Shown here in pieces: positions 37,675 through 45,492 of a stretch of DNA of 64,000 nt. The stretch is from positions 1 to 64,000 of the forward strand of contig JASLQF010000004.1 in assembly GCA_030744625.1 (NCBI GenBank), given 5' to 3'. Numbering within the stretch: the stretch's first letter is position 1; each line of letters starts with the position of its first letter. This DNA is from Rhodospirillales bacterium. Its GTDB lineage: Bacteria; Pseudomonadota; Alphaproteobacteria; Rhodospirillales; JASLQF01. The position numbers were made by a program, and so were the translations under genes. A model generated the notes under the pieces. It had not been told where the DNA came from. It saw only the letters and a list, made by a program, of their open reading frames with translations, and ran no database searches.

Positions 37675-38031
37675 ATGCAGACGAGCAGCCGCTTCTTCGA
37701 CGACCTCGCCAAAGTGGCGAACAGCGCCGTTTCCACCCTGGCCGGCGTCAAGGGCGAGATCGAGGCCATGGTGAACCAGCGCCTGGAGCGCTTCCTCGCC
37801 GACATGGACGTGGTTCCCCGCGACGAGTTCGAGGCCATCAAGGCGGTCGCCGTCAAGGCCCGCGCCGAACAGGAAAAGCTGGAAAAACGCGTCGCCCGCC
37901 TGGAGGCCCGCCTGGCCACCAAGCCGGCCCGGAAAGCGGCCGCCAAGACCGGCGCCAAGCCGGCCCGCAAAGCACCCCCCAAGGGCGCCGCCAAGCCCAG
38001 GAAGCGCCCCCGAAAATCCACGGGCGCTTGA
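37675..38031 (+). CDS. ubiK: UbiK/BMFP-type accessory factor
   Basis: A 118-residue coiled-coil protein. The N-terminal half (SSRFFDDLAKVANSAVSTLA and EAMVNQRLERFLADMDVV) matches the membrane fusogenic/UbiK family, which helps the late steps of ubiquinone synthesis in enterobacteria. The C-terminal 40 residues are a basic Lys/Ala/Pro tail with KPARKA repeats, unlike the short E. coli protein. I used the ATG preceded by GGGAG rather than one six codons upstream. Whether it acts in ubiquinone synthesis here is inferred only. Confidence 0.82.
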   Translation: MQTSSRFFDDLAKVANSAVSTLAGVKGEIEAMVNQRLERFLADMDVVPRDEFEAIKAVAVKARAEQEKLEKRVARLEARLATKPARKAAAKTGAKPARKAPPKGAAKPRKRPRKSTGA

Positions 38032-38105
38032 CACTGGCGGCCGCCGCGCGCCGCCCCCGGAAATACTATCCACAAAAAATTCGGCTCTTCGGGAATTACG
38101 TCCTT

Positions 38106-38124
38106 GCGCGGCGGCGCGCCTTTT
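38106..38124 (+). terminator. Possible terminator after ubiK
   Basis: GCGCG, a GCGG loop and CGCGC are followed by CTTTT, 75 bp after the ubiK stop. The stem is short and the T-run has only four residues, so confidence is low. Confidence 0.35.
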
Positions 38125-38204
38125 GGCAGGCTACACTTAGTAGGCGGTCGGTCATAAAACCACAATATGTGGATGGATCCGGCTCCGCCCGAGGAGGGCA
38201 AGGC

Positions 38205-38708
38205 ATGGGCGTTTCAAGCCACATCCGCGATACCCTCGCCGCCAATCCCCTGGACATCGTCGAACAAGTGGCCTTCGCCCACGACTGGGCCTTCGATCGC
38301 CGCAGCGACGAGGAGATGGCCATACAGGTGCCGGGGAACTGGTGCGACTACAGCCTGTATTTCGCCTGGAACACCGACGCCGTCGCCGTCCAGTTGACCT
38401 GTGCCTTCGACATGCGGGTGCCGCCGGCCAAGCAGGCCCGGGTGCACGAGCTGCTGGCCCTGATCAACGAGCACATGTGGCTCGGCCACTTCTCCCTGTG
38501 GAACGACGAGGGGTTGCCCATGTTCCGCCACGCCTTGCCCCTGCGCGGGGCCGGCGGGCCGACGATCGAGCAGATGGGCGATATCGTGGAAACCGCGATC
38601 GCCGATTGCGACCGCTACTACCCTGCCTTTCAATTCGTCATCTGGGGCGAGCGGACGGCGGCCGAGGCCGTCGCCGTCGCCCTGGTCGATACCATGGGCG
38701 AGGCCTGA
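38205..38708 (+). CDS. YbjN domain protein
   Basis: A 167-residue protein with the YbjN fold related to type III secretion chaperones: IQVPGNWCDYSLYFAWNTDA and ALQLTC-like strands, then HELLALINEHMWLGHFSLWNDEG and a C-terminal DRYYPAFQFVIWG. GAGGAGGG stands 7 bases before the ATG. In alphaproteobacteria it regularly precedes proC, as here with 6 bp between. Function is not known; in E. coli YbjN affects motility and stress traits. Confidence 0.9.
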   Translation: MGVSSHIRDTLAANPLDIVEQVAFAHDWAFDRRSDEEMAIQVPGNWCDYSLYFAWNTDAVAVQLTCAFDMRVPPAKQARVHELLALINEHMWLGHFSLWNDEGLPMFRHALPLRGAGGPTIEQMGDIVETAIADCDRYYPAFQFVIWGERTAAEAVAVALVDTMGEA

Positions 38709-38714
38709 GCCGCC

Positions 38715-39530
38715 ATGGCGACGACCCTCATCCTGGCCGGCGGCGGCAAGATGGGCGGCGCCATGCTCGCCGGCTGGCTGGACCGCGGCATGGCGCGAGA
38801 GGGCATTACGGTGATCGAGCCCGACGGCCAGACCGCCGCCGCCCTCAGCGATAGCCACGGCGTCGCCGTCCTCGAGGCGCCCGCCGGGCTGGCCGCCGAC
38901 ATCCGGCCCGACGTCGTGGTGATCGCCGTGAAGCCCCAGAACCTGGACGAGGTGGCACCGGCTTACCGGCGCTTCGCCGGGGAGAGCACCGTGTTTCTGT
39001 CGATCGCCGCCGGCAAGACCATCGCCGGCATCCAGGAAGCACTTGGCGCCGAGGCGCCGATCGTGCGCTGCATGCCCAACACCCCGGCCCAGGTCGGCCG
39101 GGGCATCACGGTGGCGTGCGCCAACCCACTCGTCGGCGACGACCAGCGCCGGCTTTGCCAGGATTTGTTGGAGGCGGTCGGCGAGGCGGCCTGGGTCGAG
39201 GACGAATCGCTGCTCGACGCCGTCACCGCGGTCTCGGGCAGCGGCCCCGCGTATGTGTTCCTGCTCGCCGAGTGCATGGCCCGGGCCGGTGTCGAGGCCG
39301 GGTTGCCGGAGGAGCTTTCCGGGCGCCTGGCGCGCACCACGGTGGCCGGGGCCGGCGAGCTCCTCCGCCAATCCCCCGAAGCGCCCGCCGTCCTGCGCCA
39401 GAACGTCACCAGCCCGGGCGGCACCACGGCGGCGGCCCTCGAGGTGCTGATGGCCGAGGACGGAGCGCAACCGCTGATGACCCGCGCCATCGCCGCCGCC
39501 ACCCGGCGCTCCCGCGAACTGGCCGGCTAA
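38715..39530 (+). CDS. proC: Pyrroline-5-carboxylate reductase
   Basis: A 271-residue NAD(P)H-dependent enzyme for the last step of proline synthesis. The dinucleotide site is LILAGGGKMGGAM at the N-terminus; VRCMPNTPAQVGRGIT and the family signature around SPGGTTAAALEVL are conserved. It follows the YbjN gene closely. It converges with the rpoH-type gene; an inverted repeat lies in the 59-bp gap. Confidence 0.95.
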   Translation: MATTLILAGGGKMGGAMLAGWLDRGMAREGITVIEPDGQTAAALSDSHGVAVLEAPAGLAADIRPDVVVIAVKPQNLDEVAPAYRRFAGESTVFLSIAAGKTIAGIQEALGAEAPIVRCMPNTPAQVGRGITVACANPLVGDDQRRLCQDLLEAVGEAAWVEDESLLDAVTAVSGSGPAYVFLLAECMARAGVEAGLPEELSGRLARTTVAGAGELLRQSPEAPAVLRQNVTSPGGTTAAALEVLMAEDGAQPLMTRAIAAATRRSRELAG

Positions 39531-39570
39531 GACTTAATACTCGGTCATATCCGTTAGAGTGAAAGAGGCG

Positions 39571-39587
39571 GAAGCCGCGGCGGCTTC
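39571..39587. terminator. Inverted repeat between proC and rpoH
   Basis: GAAGCCGC and GCGGCTTC form an almost unbroken palindrome of 17 bp between two convergent stops, 3 bp before the rpoH stop. Position suggests a shared terminator, but there is no T-run on either side and the loop is only one base in the full pairing. Confidence 0.35.
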
Positions 39588-39589
39588 TC

Positions 39590-40468
39590 CTAGAAATTCC
39601 GCCCGGCGAGCGCCGGTTGCAGAATTTCGCGCAGCTTGGCCAGGGCCCGTGCCTCGAGCTGGCGGACCCGGTCCTTGGAGAGACCGATTTCGTGGCCGAT
39701 GGCCTCGAAGGTGGCGCGGGCGTCTTCGAAGTAGCGCCTGCGAATGATCAGTTCCTCACGCGGCGGCAGAACGGCCAGCGCCCGATCCACCATATCGCTC
39801 AGGAAGCGCTTTTCACTGGCCTCGGCAAGGGTCTCTTCAGGGTTCGGCTCACCACTGGCCAGGGCATCGAGCCGCGTCCGTCGAACGGCGCCGCCTCCGG
39901 CCTCGGTCAGGGGCTGGTCCAGTGACTGGTCGCCGAGCGCCACGCGGCGTGCCAAGGCCATCACCTCGGTGGCGGTGGTGCCGAAGCTCTTAGCCAGTTT
40001 CGCGGTGATCTCGTCGCCCAGGTCCTCGGCGCCGCCGAGAAGATCGGCGGTGGCCCGGCGCAGGCGCAGAAAAAGGCCCTTTTGCGCGTTGGTGGTGCCG
40101 ATGCGCACCAGCGACCACGAGTGCACCACATGGTCCTGGATGGCAGCGCGTATCCACCACATGGCGTAGGTGGAGAGCCGGACGCCGCGGTCCGGGTTGA
40201 AACGGCGCACGGCCTGGATCAGGCCGAGAGTTCCCTCCTGCACGAGGTCGCTCATGGGCAGGCCCGAGCCGCGGTAGGCGCGCGCGATCTTGATGACGAA
40301 GCGCAAGTGGCTGACGATCAGGCGACGGCCGGCGTCGATGTCGCCGGCTTCGGCGCGGCGCGCCAATTCCCTCTCCTCCTCACGGCCGAGCATGGGCTGA
40401 CGCGCCGCCTCGTGGAACAGGCGCTTCGACGAATCCGACCCTGGTTCCGCCGCTCCGACAGACACCAC
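39590..40468 (-). CDS. rpoH: RNA polymerase sigma-32 (RpoH) family factor
   Basis: A 292-residue sigma-70 family factor of the heat-shock type. Region 2 contains LVQEGTLGLIQAVRRFNPDRGVRLSTYAMWWIRAAIQ-type sequence (region 2.3-2.4, with residues DRG-RLSTYAMWWIRA), the RpoH box appears as NAQKGLFLRLRR, and region 4 ends with SKDRVRQLEARALAKLRE. The RpoH box is usually QKKLFFNLRR, so this copy deviates. I chose the GTG preceded by GGAAGGGGG; an ATG at 40537 is open but promoter-like sequence lies there. It may be one of several rpoH genes, as in other alphaproteobacteria. Confidence 0.9.
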   Translation of the reverse strand: MVSVGAAEPGSDSSKRLFHEAARQPMLGREEERELARRAEAGDIDAGRRLIVSHLRFVIKIARAYRGSGLPMSDLVQEGTLGLIQAVRRFNPDRGVRLSTYAMWWIRAAIQDHVVHSWSLVRIGTTNAQKGLFLRLRRATADLLGGAEDLGDEITAKLAKSFGTTATEVMALARRVALGDQSLDQPLTEAGGGAVRRTRLDALASGEPNPEETLAEASEKRFLSDMVDRALAVLPPREELIIRRRYFEDARATFEAIGHEIGLSKDRVRQLEARALAKLREILQPALAGRNF

Positions 40469-40603
40469 TGCCCCCTTCCCCGGCGCCCCCGATCGGCCGG
40501 GATGCAAAGGCCAAGCATTACACGGTATACTTAACATTAGAACGGAAGGCTGACGCAATCGGAATGTTCGACCCGGTCGCGCCCCGGCAAAAGGGAGGGA
40601 AGC
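40469..40603. promoter_or_regulatory. Divergent spacer between rpoH and TetR/COQ9-like gene
   Basis: AT-rich centre at 40515-40545, with TATACT at 40525-40530 on the plus strand and TAATGC/TTCTAA on the minus strand. Both genes probably start transcription here. AAGGGAGGG at 40591-40599 is the ribosome site of the rightward gene. No operator palindrome was recognised. Confidence 0.4.
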
Positions 40604-41224
40604 ATGGCACGTAAATCCGACATCCCCGGTCGCGTCGTCGAGGCGGCTCTGAATCTTGCCGCCCGACAGGGGTGGCGGCGCACGTCCATATCGGCGATCG
40701 CCGCCGAGGCGGGGCTCGACCTCGCCCAGGTCCACGCGGCGTTTCCGTCGAAGTCCTCGATCGTGCGCGGCTTCGTCAAGCGCGTCGACGAACAGGTACT
40801 GGCCGAAACGGCCACGCCAGGGTCCATCAAGAAGACGGGCGAAGAGGCGGGGGAATCGGCCCGCGACCGCCTGTTCGACGTGCTCATGCGGCGCTTCGAC
40901 GCCTTGACGCCGCACAAGGCGGGCCTGGCGGCGATCATCGGGAACATCTGTGCCGATCCCCTGGCGGCCGTGGTCCTGCTTCCCCGTTTCATGTGCTCCA
41001 TGGCCTGGATGCTGGAAGCCGCCGGCTTGTCGTCTTCCGGTCCGTGCGGCGCTTTCCGCGTCAAGGGGCTGGCCCTCGTCTATGGCGAGGCCTTTCGGGC
41101 GTGGCTCGGCGACGACAGCGAGGACATGGCAAAGACCATGGCGGTGCTTGACAGGGCGCTGAGGCGAGCCGAACGGGTCGTCAACTTATGCCTGCCACGG
41201 GTCCGGGAAGCCGCCTCCGGGTGA
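40604..41224 (+). CDS. TetR/COQ9-like protein
   Basis: A 206-residue protein with a TetR-type helix-turn-helix in residues 8-55 (WRRTSISAIAAEAGLDLAQV, AAFPSKSSIVRGFVKRVDE) and an all-helical second half containing ARDRLFDVLMRRFDALTPHK. The second half looks closer to COQ9/RpsU-divergently-transcribed-type proteins than to classic TetR ligand domains, as COQ9 shares the TetR fold. It could be a repressor or a lipid-binding factor for ubiquinone synthesis. It is divergent from rpoH. Confidence 0.82.
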   Translation: MARKSDIPGRVVEAALNLAARQGWRRTSISAIAAEAGLDLAQVHAAFPSKSSIVRGFVKRVDEQVLAETATPGSIKKTGEEAGESARDRLFDVLMRRFDALTPHKAGLAAIIGNICADPLAAVVLLPRFMCSMAWMLEAAGLSSSGPCGAFRVKGLALVYGEAFRAWLGDDSEDMAKTMAVLDRALRRAERVVNLCLPRVREAASG

Positions 41225-41245
41225 GCGGCGCACCGAGGAGAAACC

Positions 41246-41581
41246 ATGGAAATCGCCTTCGACGACTTTCTCAAGGTTGATATCCGGGCGGGAACGGTCA
41301 AGCGCTGCGAGCCCTATCCGGAGGCGCGGAAACCTTCCCTGAAGCTGTGGATCGACTTCGGGCCCGAGATCGGCGAGAAGAAAAGCACCGCCCAGATCAC
41401 CCGTCATTACACGCCGCAAACCGTGGTCGGCCGTCAGGTCGCGGCGGTGGTCAACTTCCCGCCGCGCCAGATCGGCAAGTTCATGTCGGAAGTGCTGGTC
41501 CTCGGCTTCCCGGACGAGGACGGCGAAGTGGTCCTCATGGCCCCCGACCAGACGGTGCCCGCCGGCGGCCGGCTGTACTGA
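41246..41581 (+). CDS. csaA: CsaA-type tRNA-binding domain protein
   Basis: A 111-residue protein that is one OB-fold tRNA-binding domain, as in CsaA and the C-terminus of methionyl-tRNA synthetase. The conserved FLKVDIRAGTVKRCEPYPEARKPSLKLWID-type start (key residues DIRxGxI/V) and QVAAVVNFPPRQIGKFMSEVLVLG block are present. CsaA has been described as a secretion chaperone in Bacillus. GAGGAG precedes the ATG, 21 bp after the TetR/COQ9 stop. Confidence 0.9.
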   Translation: MEIAFDDFLKVDIRAGTVKRCEPYPEARKPSLKLWIDFGPEIGEKKSTAQITRHYTPQTVVGRQVAAVVNFPPRQIGKFMSEVLVLGFPDEDGEVVLMAPDQTVPAGGRLY

Positions 41582-41629
41582 AGGCACGAAGGACGCGCGC
41601 CGCCGCAACCCCATCCCGCAGGCAAGTCA

Positions 41630-42454
41630 ATGAGCACGCTGTATGCAAGGTTCGTCGTCGCGCTGATCTCGCTGCTGACGTTCTTCTTCGGCCGCTGGCG
41701 GCGGCAAACCATCGTGGCGCGGGTCCACGCCCTGCTCGCCCCCACCATCACGACGGCCGCCAACGGCACGCCGATCACCTTCTTCACCCCCGACCGCACC
41801 TCCGTCTACTGGCCGCGGAACGGTCTGGCCGCCGAACCGGACACCTTGCGGTGGATCGACGGGTTCGCGGCGGACGACGTGCTCTACGACATCGGCGCCA
41901 ACGTCGGCGCCTATAGCATCTATGCCGCCAAGCGCAAGGGAGTACGGGTCATCGCCGTCGAGCCCAACCCGTTCTCGTTCCACGTCCTGGCCCGCAACCT
42001 GGCCCTCAACGGGGTCCTCGGCAAGGTGACGCCGCTGTGTCTGGCGCTGGGCGCCGGCACGGAACCTGGCGTTCTTGCGCTGAGCGGCACCGAAAGCGGT
42101 TCCGTCGGCCATTCCCTGGCAAGGGGGGAAAGCCCCGCCGGGGAGGGAGCCCTCGCCCTCCATACTCAGGTCTGCCGCCTCGATACCCTGTGCGCGGACA
42201 TGGGCCAGCCGCCGCCCAACCACATCAAGATCGACGTCGATGGCATCGAACATGAGATTCTCGTCGGCGCCGAAGCGGCGCTGAGGAACCCGCGCCTGAA
42301 GTCGGTGGCGGTCGAGTTCTACACCCACGACCAGCCCGTCCGGGACAGGATCGACGCCCTGCTCGATGATTTCGATCTGGCCCCGACCAGCGCCGGCGAC
42401 CGGCAGGACGGCTACTCCGACAACCGCATTTACGTGCGCCCAGGCGTCGGGTGA
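41630..42454 (+). CDS. FkbM family methyltransferase
   Basis: A 274-residue SAM-dependent methyltransferase. An N-terminal hydrophobic stretch (VVALISLLTFFFG) may be a membrane anchor. The SAM-binding core reads LYDIGANVGAYSIYAAKRKG, then VIAVEPNPFSFHVLARNLALNG, and the FkbM block NHIKIDVDGIEHEILVGAE. FkbM enzymes O-methylate sugars, lipids or polyketides; the acceptor is unknown. It ends 22 bp before the MITE-like element. Confidence 0.9.
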   Translation: MSTLYARFVVALISLLTFFFGRWRRQTIVARVHALLAPTITTAANGTPITFFTPDRTSVYWPRNGLAAEPDTLRWIDGFAADDVLYDIGANVGAYSIYAAKRKGVRVIAVEPNPFSFHVLARNLALNGVLGKVTPLCLALGAGTEPGVLALSGTESGSVGHSLARGESPAGEGALALHTQVCRLDTLCADMGQPPPNHIKIDVDGIEHEILVGAEAALRNPRLKSVAVEFYTHDQPVRDRIDALLDDFDLAPTSAGDRQDGYSDNRIYVRPGVG

Positions 42455-42476
42455 CAGTACGCCCGGTGACGGGGCC

Positions 42477-42510
42477 AGTGGCCTGTATCATCTAAATTGT
42501 ACCCATACGA
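42477..42510 (+). repeat. Left terminal inverted repeat of the MITE-like element
   Basis: 34 bases, exact reverse complement of 42709-42742. It contains TCTAAATTGTACCCATACGA at its inner end. Confidence 0.95.
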
Positions 42511-42708
42511 CGGCGGTGCGCGGTTTACGGCTAGGAGCGCGCCGCGCCGTGGTGCGAACCCACCACAAACCGCGCGCGACGACGTCCGGAAGCCTCGCAA
42601 CGCCGCCCTTCGGGTCGCTTTTCCCATCCCCTCGGGGCGTCGGAAAGGCTTGCCGATGGGCTGGCATCGTCGGCGCCCTCCCTCCTGCCGAGGGGACGGG
42701 AAAAGCGA

Positions 42709-42742
42709 TCGTATGGGTACAATTTAGATGATACAGGCCACT
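42709..42742 (-). repeat. Right terminal inverted repeat of the MITE-like element
   Basis: 34 bases, exact reverse complement of 42477-42510, ending 6 bp before the histidine kinase stop codon region. Confidence 0.95.
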
Positions 42743-42748
42743 AGTCGT

Positions 42749-44068
42749 TCACAGAGGCAGGACGAGGCGCACCCGGAGGCCGCCGTTCGGGGAATCGCCG
42801 AGCTCGATATCGCCTCCATGGTTGCGCATGACGTCGAGGGCGATGGTCAGCCCCAAGCCGACGCCTCCGGTGACCGGGTTGCGCGAGGTCTCCACCCTGT
42901 AGAACGGCTTGAACACGTCATCCCGCTTGTCGGCGGGGATGCCGGGGCCGTCGTCGTCGATGGTCACCTCGATGGCCGCGCCGCGCTTTCCGGCACGCAC
43001 CGAGACGTGATCGGCATAGCGGATGGCGTTGTCGACCAGATTGGTCACGCAGCGCTTGAAGGCGGCCGCCATGAGCGCCACGGTGATCTCGCCCTCGGTG
43101 TGCAGGTCGATGACGCCGCCCTTGCGCCGCGCCTGCGCCACGATATCGTCGAGCAGGGTGTCCAGGCGCTCCGGCCGCGGCGCTTCCCCGCCCTCGCCGC
43201 GCGCGAAGGCGAGATAGCCCTCCAGCATGTGCTCCATCTCGACCACGTCACCCTTGAGCGCGCCCAGCCCGTCGCCTTCGCCGAGCAGTTCCAGCTGGAG
43301 CTTCATGCGGGTGAGCGGCGTGCGAAGGTCATGGGAGACGCCCGCCAGCATTTCGGTGCGCTGGGTTATCTGGCGCCGGATGCGCTCGCGCATGGCGATG
43401 AACGCGGACGCCGCCCGGCGCACCTCGGCGGCGCCCTCGGGCTTGAAACTGGGAACGTCGCGGCCCTTGCCGAAATCATCGGCGGCCAGGGCCAGGCGGC
43501 GGATGGGTTTGACCTGGTTGCGCATGAATATGGTGGCGACGCCGAACAGGATCATCGAGGTGCCCACCATCCACAGCACGAAGACATAGGTCGTCGAACT
43601 GAACAGCCGCTTGCGCGGCGTCACCACCTCGAGGATGCCCTCGGCCAGCTGCACGGAAATGATCACTTCGCGGTCCATGGTATGGGCGTCGATTTGGAAC
43701 GGCTTGCCGACGTACTCCCCCATGGCGCGGATCAGCATCTCCTCCATCATGTCGTTTGCCACGGGCGCCGTATTGGGTAGGTTTTCTCCCTCCTTCAGGC
43801 GGACCACGACCTGCATGGGGTCGCCGGCCAGCCACAGGATGCGGTCGCGGTCGCCGCTTTCCGGGTACTCGCGGATCAGCGCCACCAGAGCGGCGATGTC
43901 GCCGGCCACGTTGCGGGCCATGCGCAGGCTGACCTTGTCCCAATGGCTTTCGAAGAAGACGACCCCCGACACCACCTGCAGCAGCACCAGGGGGGTGACG
44001 ATGATGAGAAGCGAACGCCCCAGCAGGCTGTGCGGCAGCAACCGTTTGATGAGGCTTTCCCGGGCCAT
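42749..44068 (-). CDS. EnvZ-type sensor histidine kinase
   Basis: A 439-residue membrane kinase. Membrane helix 1 lies near residues 16-38 (LLIIVTPLVLLQVVSGVVFF), a periplasmic domain of about 120 residues follows, then helix 2 near 163-185 and a HAMP domain. The phosphorylated histidine is H246 in AGVSHDLRTPLTRMKLQLEL; N box NLVDNAIRYA and G boxes DDDGPGIPADKRD and GVGLGLTIALDV are intact. It is encoded 3 bp downstream of its response regulator. The signal is unknown. The stop lies 6 bp from the MITE-like element. Confidence 0.95.
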   Translation of the reverse strand: MARESLIKRLLPHSLLGRSLLIIVTPLVLLQVVSGVVFFESHWDKVSLRMARNVAGDIAALVALIREYPESGDRDRILWLAGDPMQVVVRLKEGENLPNTAPVANDMMEEMLIRAMGEYVGKPFQIDAHTMDREVIISVQLAEGILEVVTPRKRLFSSTTYVFVLWMVGTSMILFGVATIFMRNQVKPIRRLALAADDFGKGRDVPSFKPEGAAEVRRAASAFIAMRERIRRQITQRTEMLAGVSHDLRTPLTRMKLQLELLGEGDGLGALKGDVVEMEHMLEGYLAFARGEGGEAPRPERLDTLLDDIVAQARRKGGVIDLHTEGEITVALMAAAFKRCVTNLVDNAIRYADHVSVRAGKRGAAIEVTIDDDGPGIPADKRDDVFKPFYRVETSRNPVTGGVGLGLTIALDVMRNHGGDIELGDSPNGGLRVRLVLPL

Positions 44069-44071
44069 GGC

Positions 44072-44755
44072 TCAATCGGGACGGAGCACGTAGCCCCGAC
44101 CGCGCACGGTCTGCAAATAGCGGGGCAACCTGGGGTCCGGTTCGATCTTGCGGCGCAACCGCGTCACCTGGACGTCGACGGCGCGGCCGCCGCCGCCCGC
44201 CCCGGTGCGCTCGTAGAGCTCATCGCGGCTGAGGATTTCGCCGGGCCTCTCGGCAAGGGCCTTCAACAGCGCCGCCTCCACCGACGTCAGGTGCACGGGC
44301 TGTCCGCCGCGCCGCAATTCGTCTCGACCGGGGTCGAACATCGCGTCGCCCATGCGGACCTTGGCGGGAGCCACGGGCGGCTTGGCCACGCGCCGCAGGA
44401 TGCTGTGAACGCGCAACAACAGCTCGCGCGGCTCGAAGGGCTTGCTCAGGTAATCGTCGACGCCGCTCTCGAGCCCGGCGATCCGGTCCTCGGGCTCGCC
44501 CATGGCGGTCAGCATAAGAATGGGAACGGTGCTTTTGCGGCGCAGGTCCTTGCAGAATTCGAGGCCACTTTCGCCCGGCATCATGACATCGAGCACGATC
44601 AGGTCGAACTCGAGACTGGCGAGCTTGACCCGCGCGTCGGCGGCGTCGCACGCGGTGGCCACCAGGATGCCGTTCTCGTGGAGGAACTCGCCCAACAGGT
44701 CCCGCAGCCGGTCGTCGTCGTCCACCACCAGTATGTGCGGAAGGTTGGCGCTCAT
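44072..44755 (-). CDS. OmpR-type response regulator
   Basis: A 227-residue two-domain regulator. The receiver has the acidic pocket VVDDDDRL, phospho-acceptor D56 in DLIVLDVMMPG, and the conserved Thr/Lys (MLTAMG, YLSKPFEPREL). The C-terminal winged helix contains LTSVEAALLKALAERPGEILSRDEL and VTRLRRKIEPDPRLPRYLQTVRGRGYVL, the OmpR/PhoB signature. It is the first gene of the pair with the EnvZ-type kinase. Targets unknown. Confidence 0.95.
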   Translation of the reverse strand: MSANLPHILVVDDDDRLRDLLGEFLHENGILVATACDAADARVKLASLEFDLIVLDVMMPGESGLEFCKDLRRKSTVPILMLTAMGEPEDRIAGLESGVDDYLSKPFEPRELLLRVHSILRRVAKPPVAPAKVRMGDAMFDPGRDELRRGGQPVHLTSVEAALLKALAERPGEILSRDELYERTGAGGGGRAVDVQVTRLRRKIEPDPRLPRYLQTVRGRGYVLRPD

Positions 44756-44879
44756 GCACAGGCTCCGCCGTCGGTGCAGCGTTCATGGCCGGGCCGCCCG
44801 GACCGTCCGGAGAGTAGCACATCCGCCCGCCACAGGGACAACAAGAGGCCGGCGCCGGCACCCCGGCGGCCAGGTCAGG

Positions 44880-45377
44880 TCAGTTTCCGGTCGGCTCGGC
44901 GTCGACGATGGCGCCGCGGTCTTCTTCGTTGATGAGGCCAAGGAGCACGGTGCGGAAGCCCTCCACCGCCTGCGCGCCGGCCTCGCGGTAGGCGCTGGCG
45001 ACGAGACGGCACTGCGATTCGGTGAGCAGGCGCTCCAGTTCCGCGCCCTTCTCGGTAAGACGGAGACGCCGCCGCCGGCGGTCCCGGGGATCCGATTCCT
45101 GGGTGACGAAGCCCTCGCGCACCAGTTGGCCCAAAACGCGCGACAGTGACTGCTTGGTGATCTTGAGGATGCGGAGAAGCTCGCCGACGGTGGTTCCCGG
45201 CTTGCGGCCGACGAAGTAGATGACCCGGTGATGGGCCCGACCGAAGCCATACTTGGCGAGGATGGAATCGGGCTCCGCGGTGAAATCCCGGTAGGCGTAA
45301 AAGAGAAGTTCCATGGCCTGGCGCAGTTCCTCCTCACGCAGAAACAGCGGGCTGACGCGGGATTTGAGCTGGACCAT
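44880..45377 (-). CDS. MarR family transcriptional regulator
   Basis: A 165-residue winged helix-turn-helix protein: YGFGRAHHRVIYFVGRKPGT, the recognition helix region ELLRILKITKQSLSRVLGQL and the wing ESDPRDRRRRRLRLTEKG. MarR proteins repress nearby genes and respond to small ligands. The start is taken at the ATG at 45377; a GTG three codons upstream is possible. It is divergent from ilvE and an interrupted palindrome lies in the spacer (45405-45425), the likely operator. Confidence 0.92.
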   Translation of the reverse strand: MVQLKSRVSPLFLREEELRQAMELLFYAYRDFTAEPDSILAKYGFGRAHHRVIYFVGRKPGTTVGELLRILKITKQSLSRVLGQLVREGFVTQESDPRDRRRRRLRLTEKGAELERLLTESQCRLVASAYREAGAQAVEGFRTVLLGLINEEDRGAIVDAEPTGN

Positions 45378-45404
45378 GCCGGCCACCGATGGTTACGGGC
45401 AATT

Positions 45405-45425
45405 TAAGTCAGTAATGTTGACATA
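45405..45425. promoter_or_regulatory. Candidate MarR operator overlapping an ilvE promoter element
   Basis: TAAGTCA (45405-45411) and TGACATA (45419-45425) form a 7-bp inverted repeat with one mismatch and a 7-base spacer. TTGACA at 45418-45423 is a perfect -35 hexamer for rightward transcription toward ilvE, 17 bases before TACAGC. A regulator bound here would cover the -35 site. All functional claims are inference. Confidence 0.5.
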
Positions 45426-45492
45426 TATGGCCGAGAATGGTACAGCAAGCAAGAATATTATTTGGGCGCCTCTCCTGGGGAAAGAAAATTAC

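Larger units (their letters stand above)
42477..42742. mobile_element. MITE-like element with 34-bp perfect terminal inverted repeats
   Basis: A 266-bp block bounded by exact 34-bp inverted repeats (42477-42510 and 42709-42742, outer end AGTGGCCTGTATC). It carries no transposase. Inside are nested inverted repeats: 42518-42526 with 42567-42575 (GCGCGGTTT/AAACCGCGC), GTGGTG/CACCAC at 42549-42554 and 42561-42566, and a 21-bp pair with one mismatch at 42615-42635 and 42688-42708. The element fills the gap between two convergent genes, ending 6 bp before the kinase stop. The terminal repeats are AT-richer than the core. No clear target duplication is seen. Short frames that read from TTG codons inside the repeats are probably not genes. 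Confidence 0.85.

Noticed and set aside
42497-42727. Small frames inside the MITE-like element on both strands
   Set aside because: They start at TTG codons inside the terminal repeats, have no ribosome site and read through palindromes.
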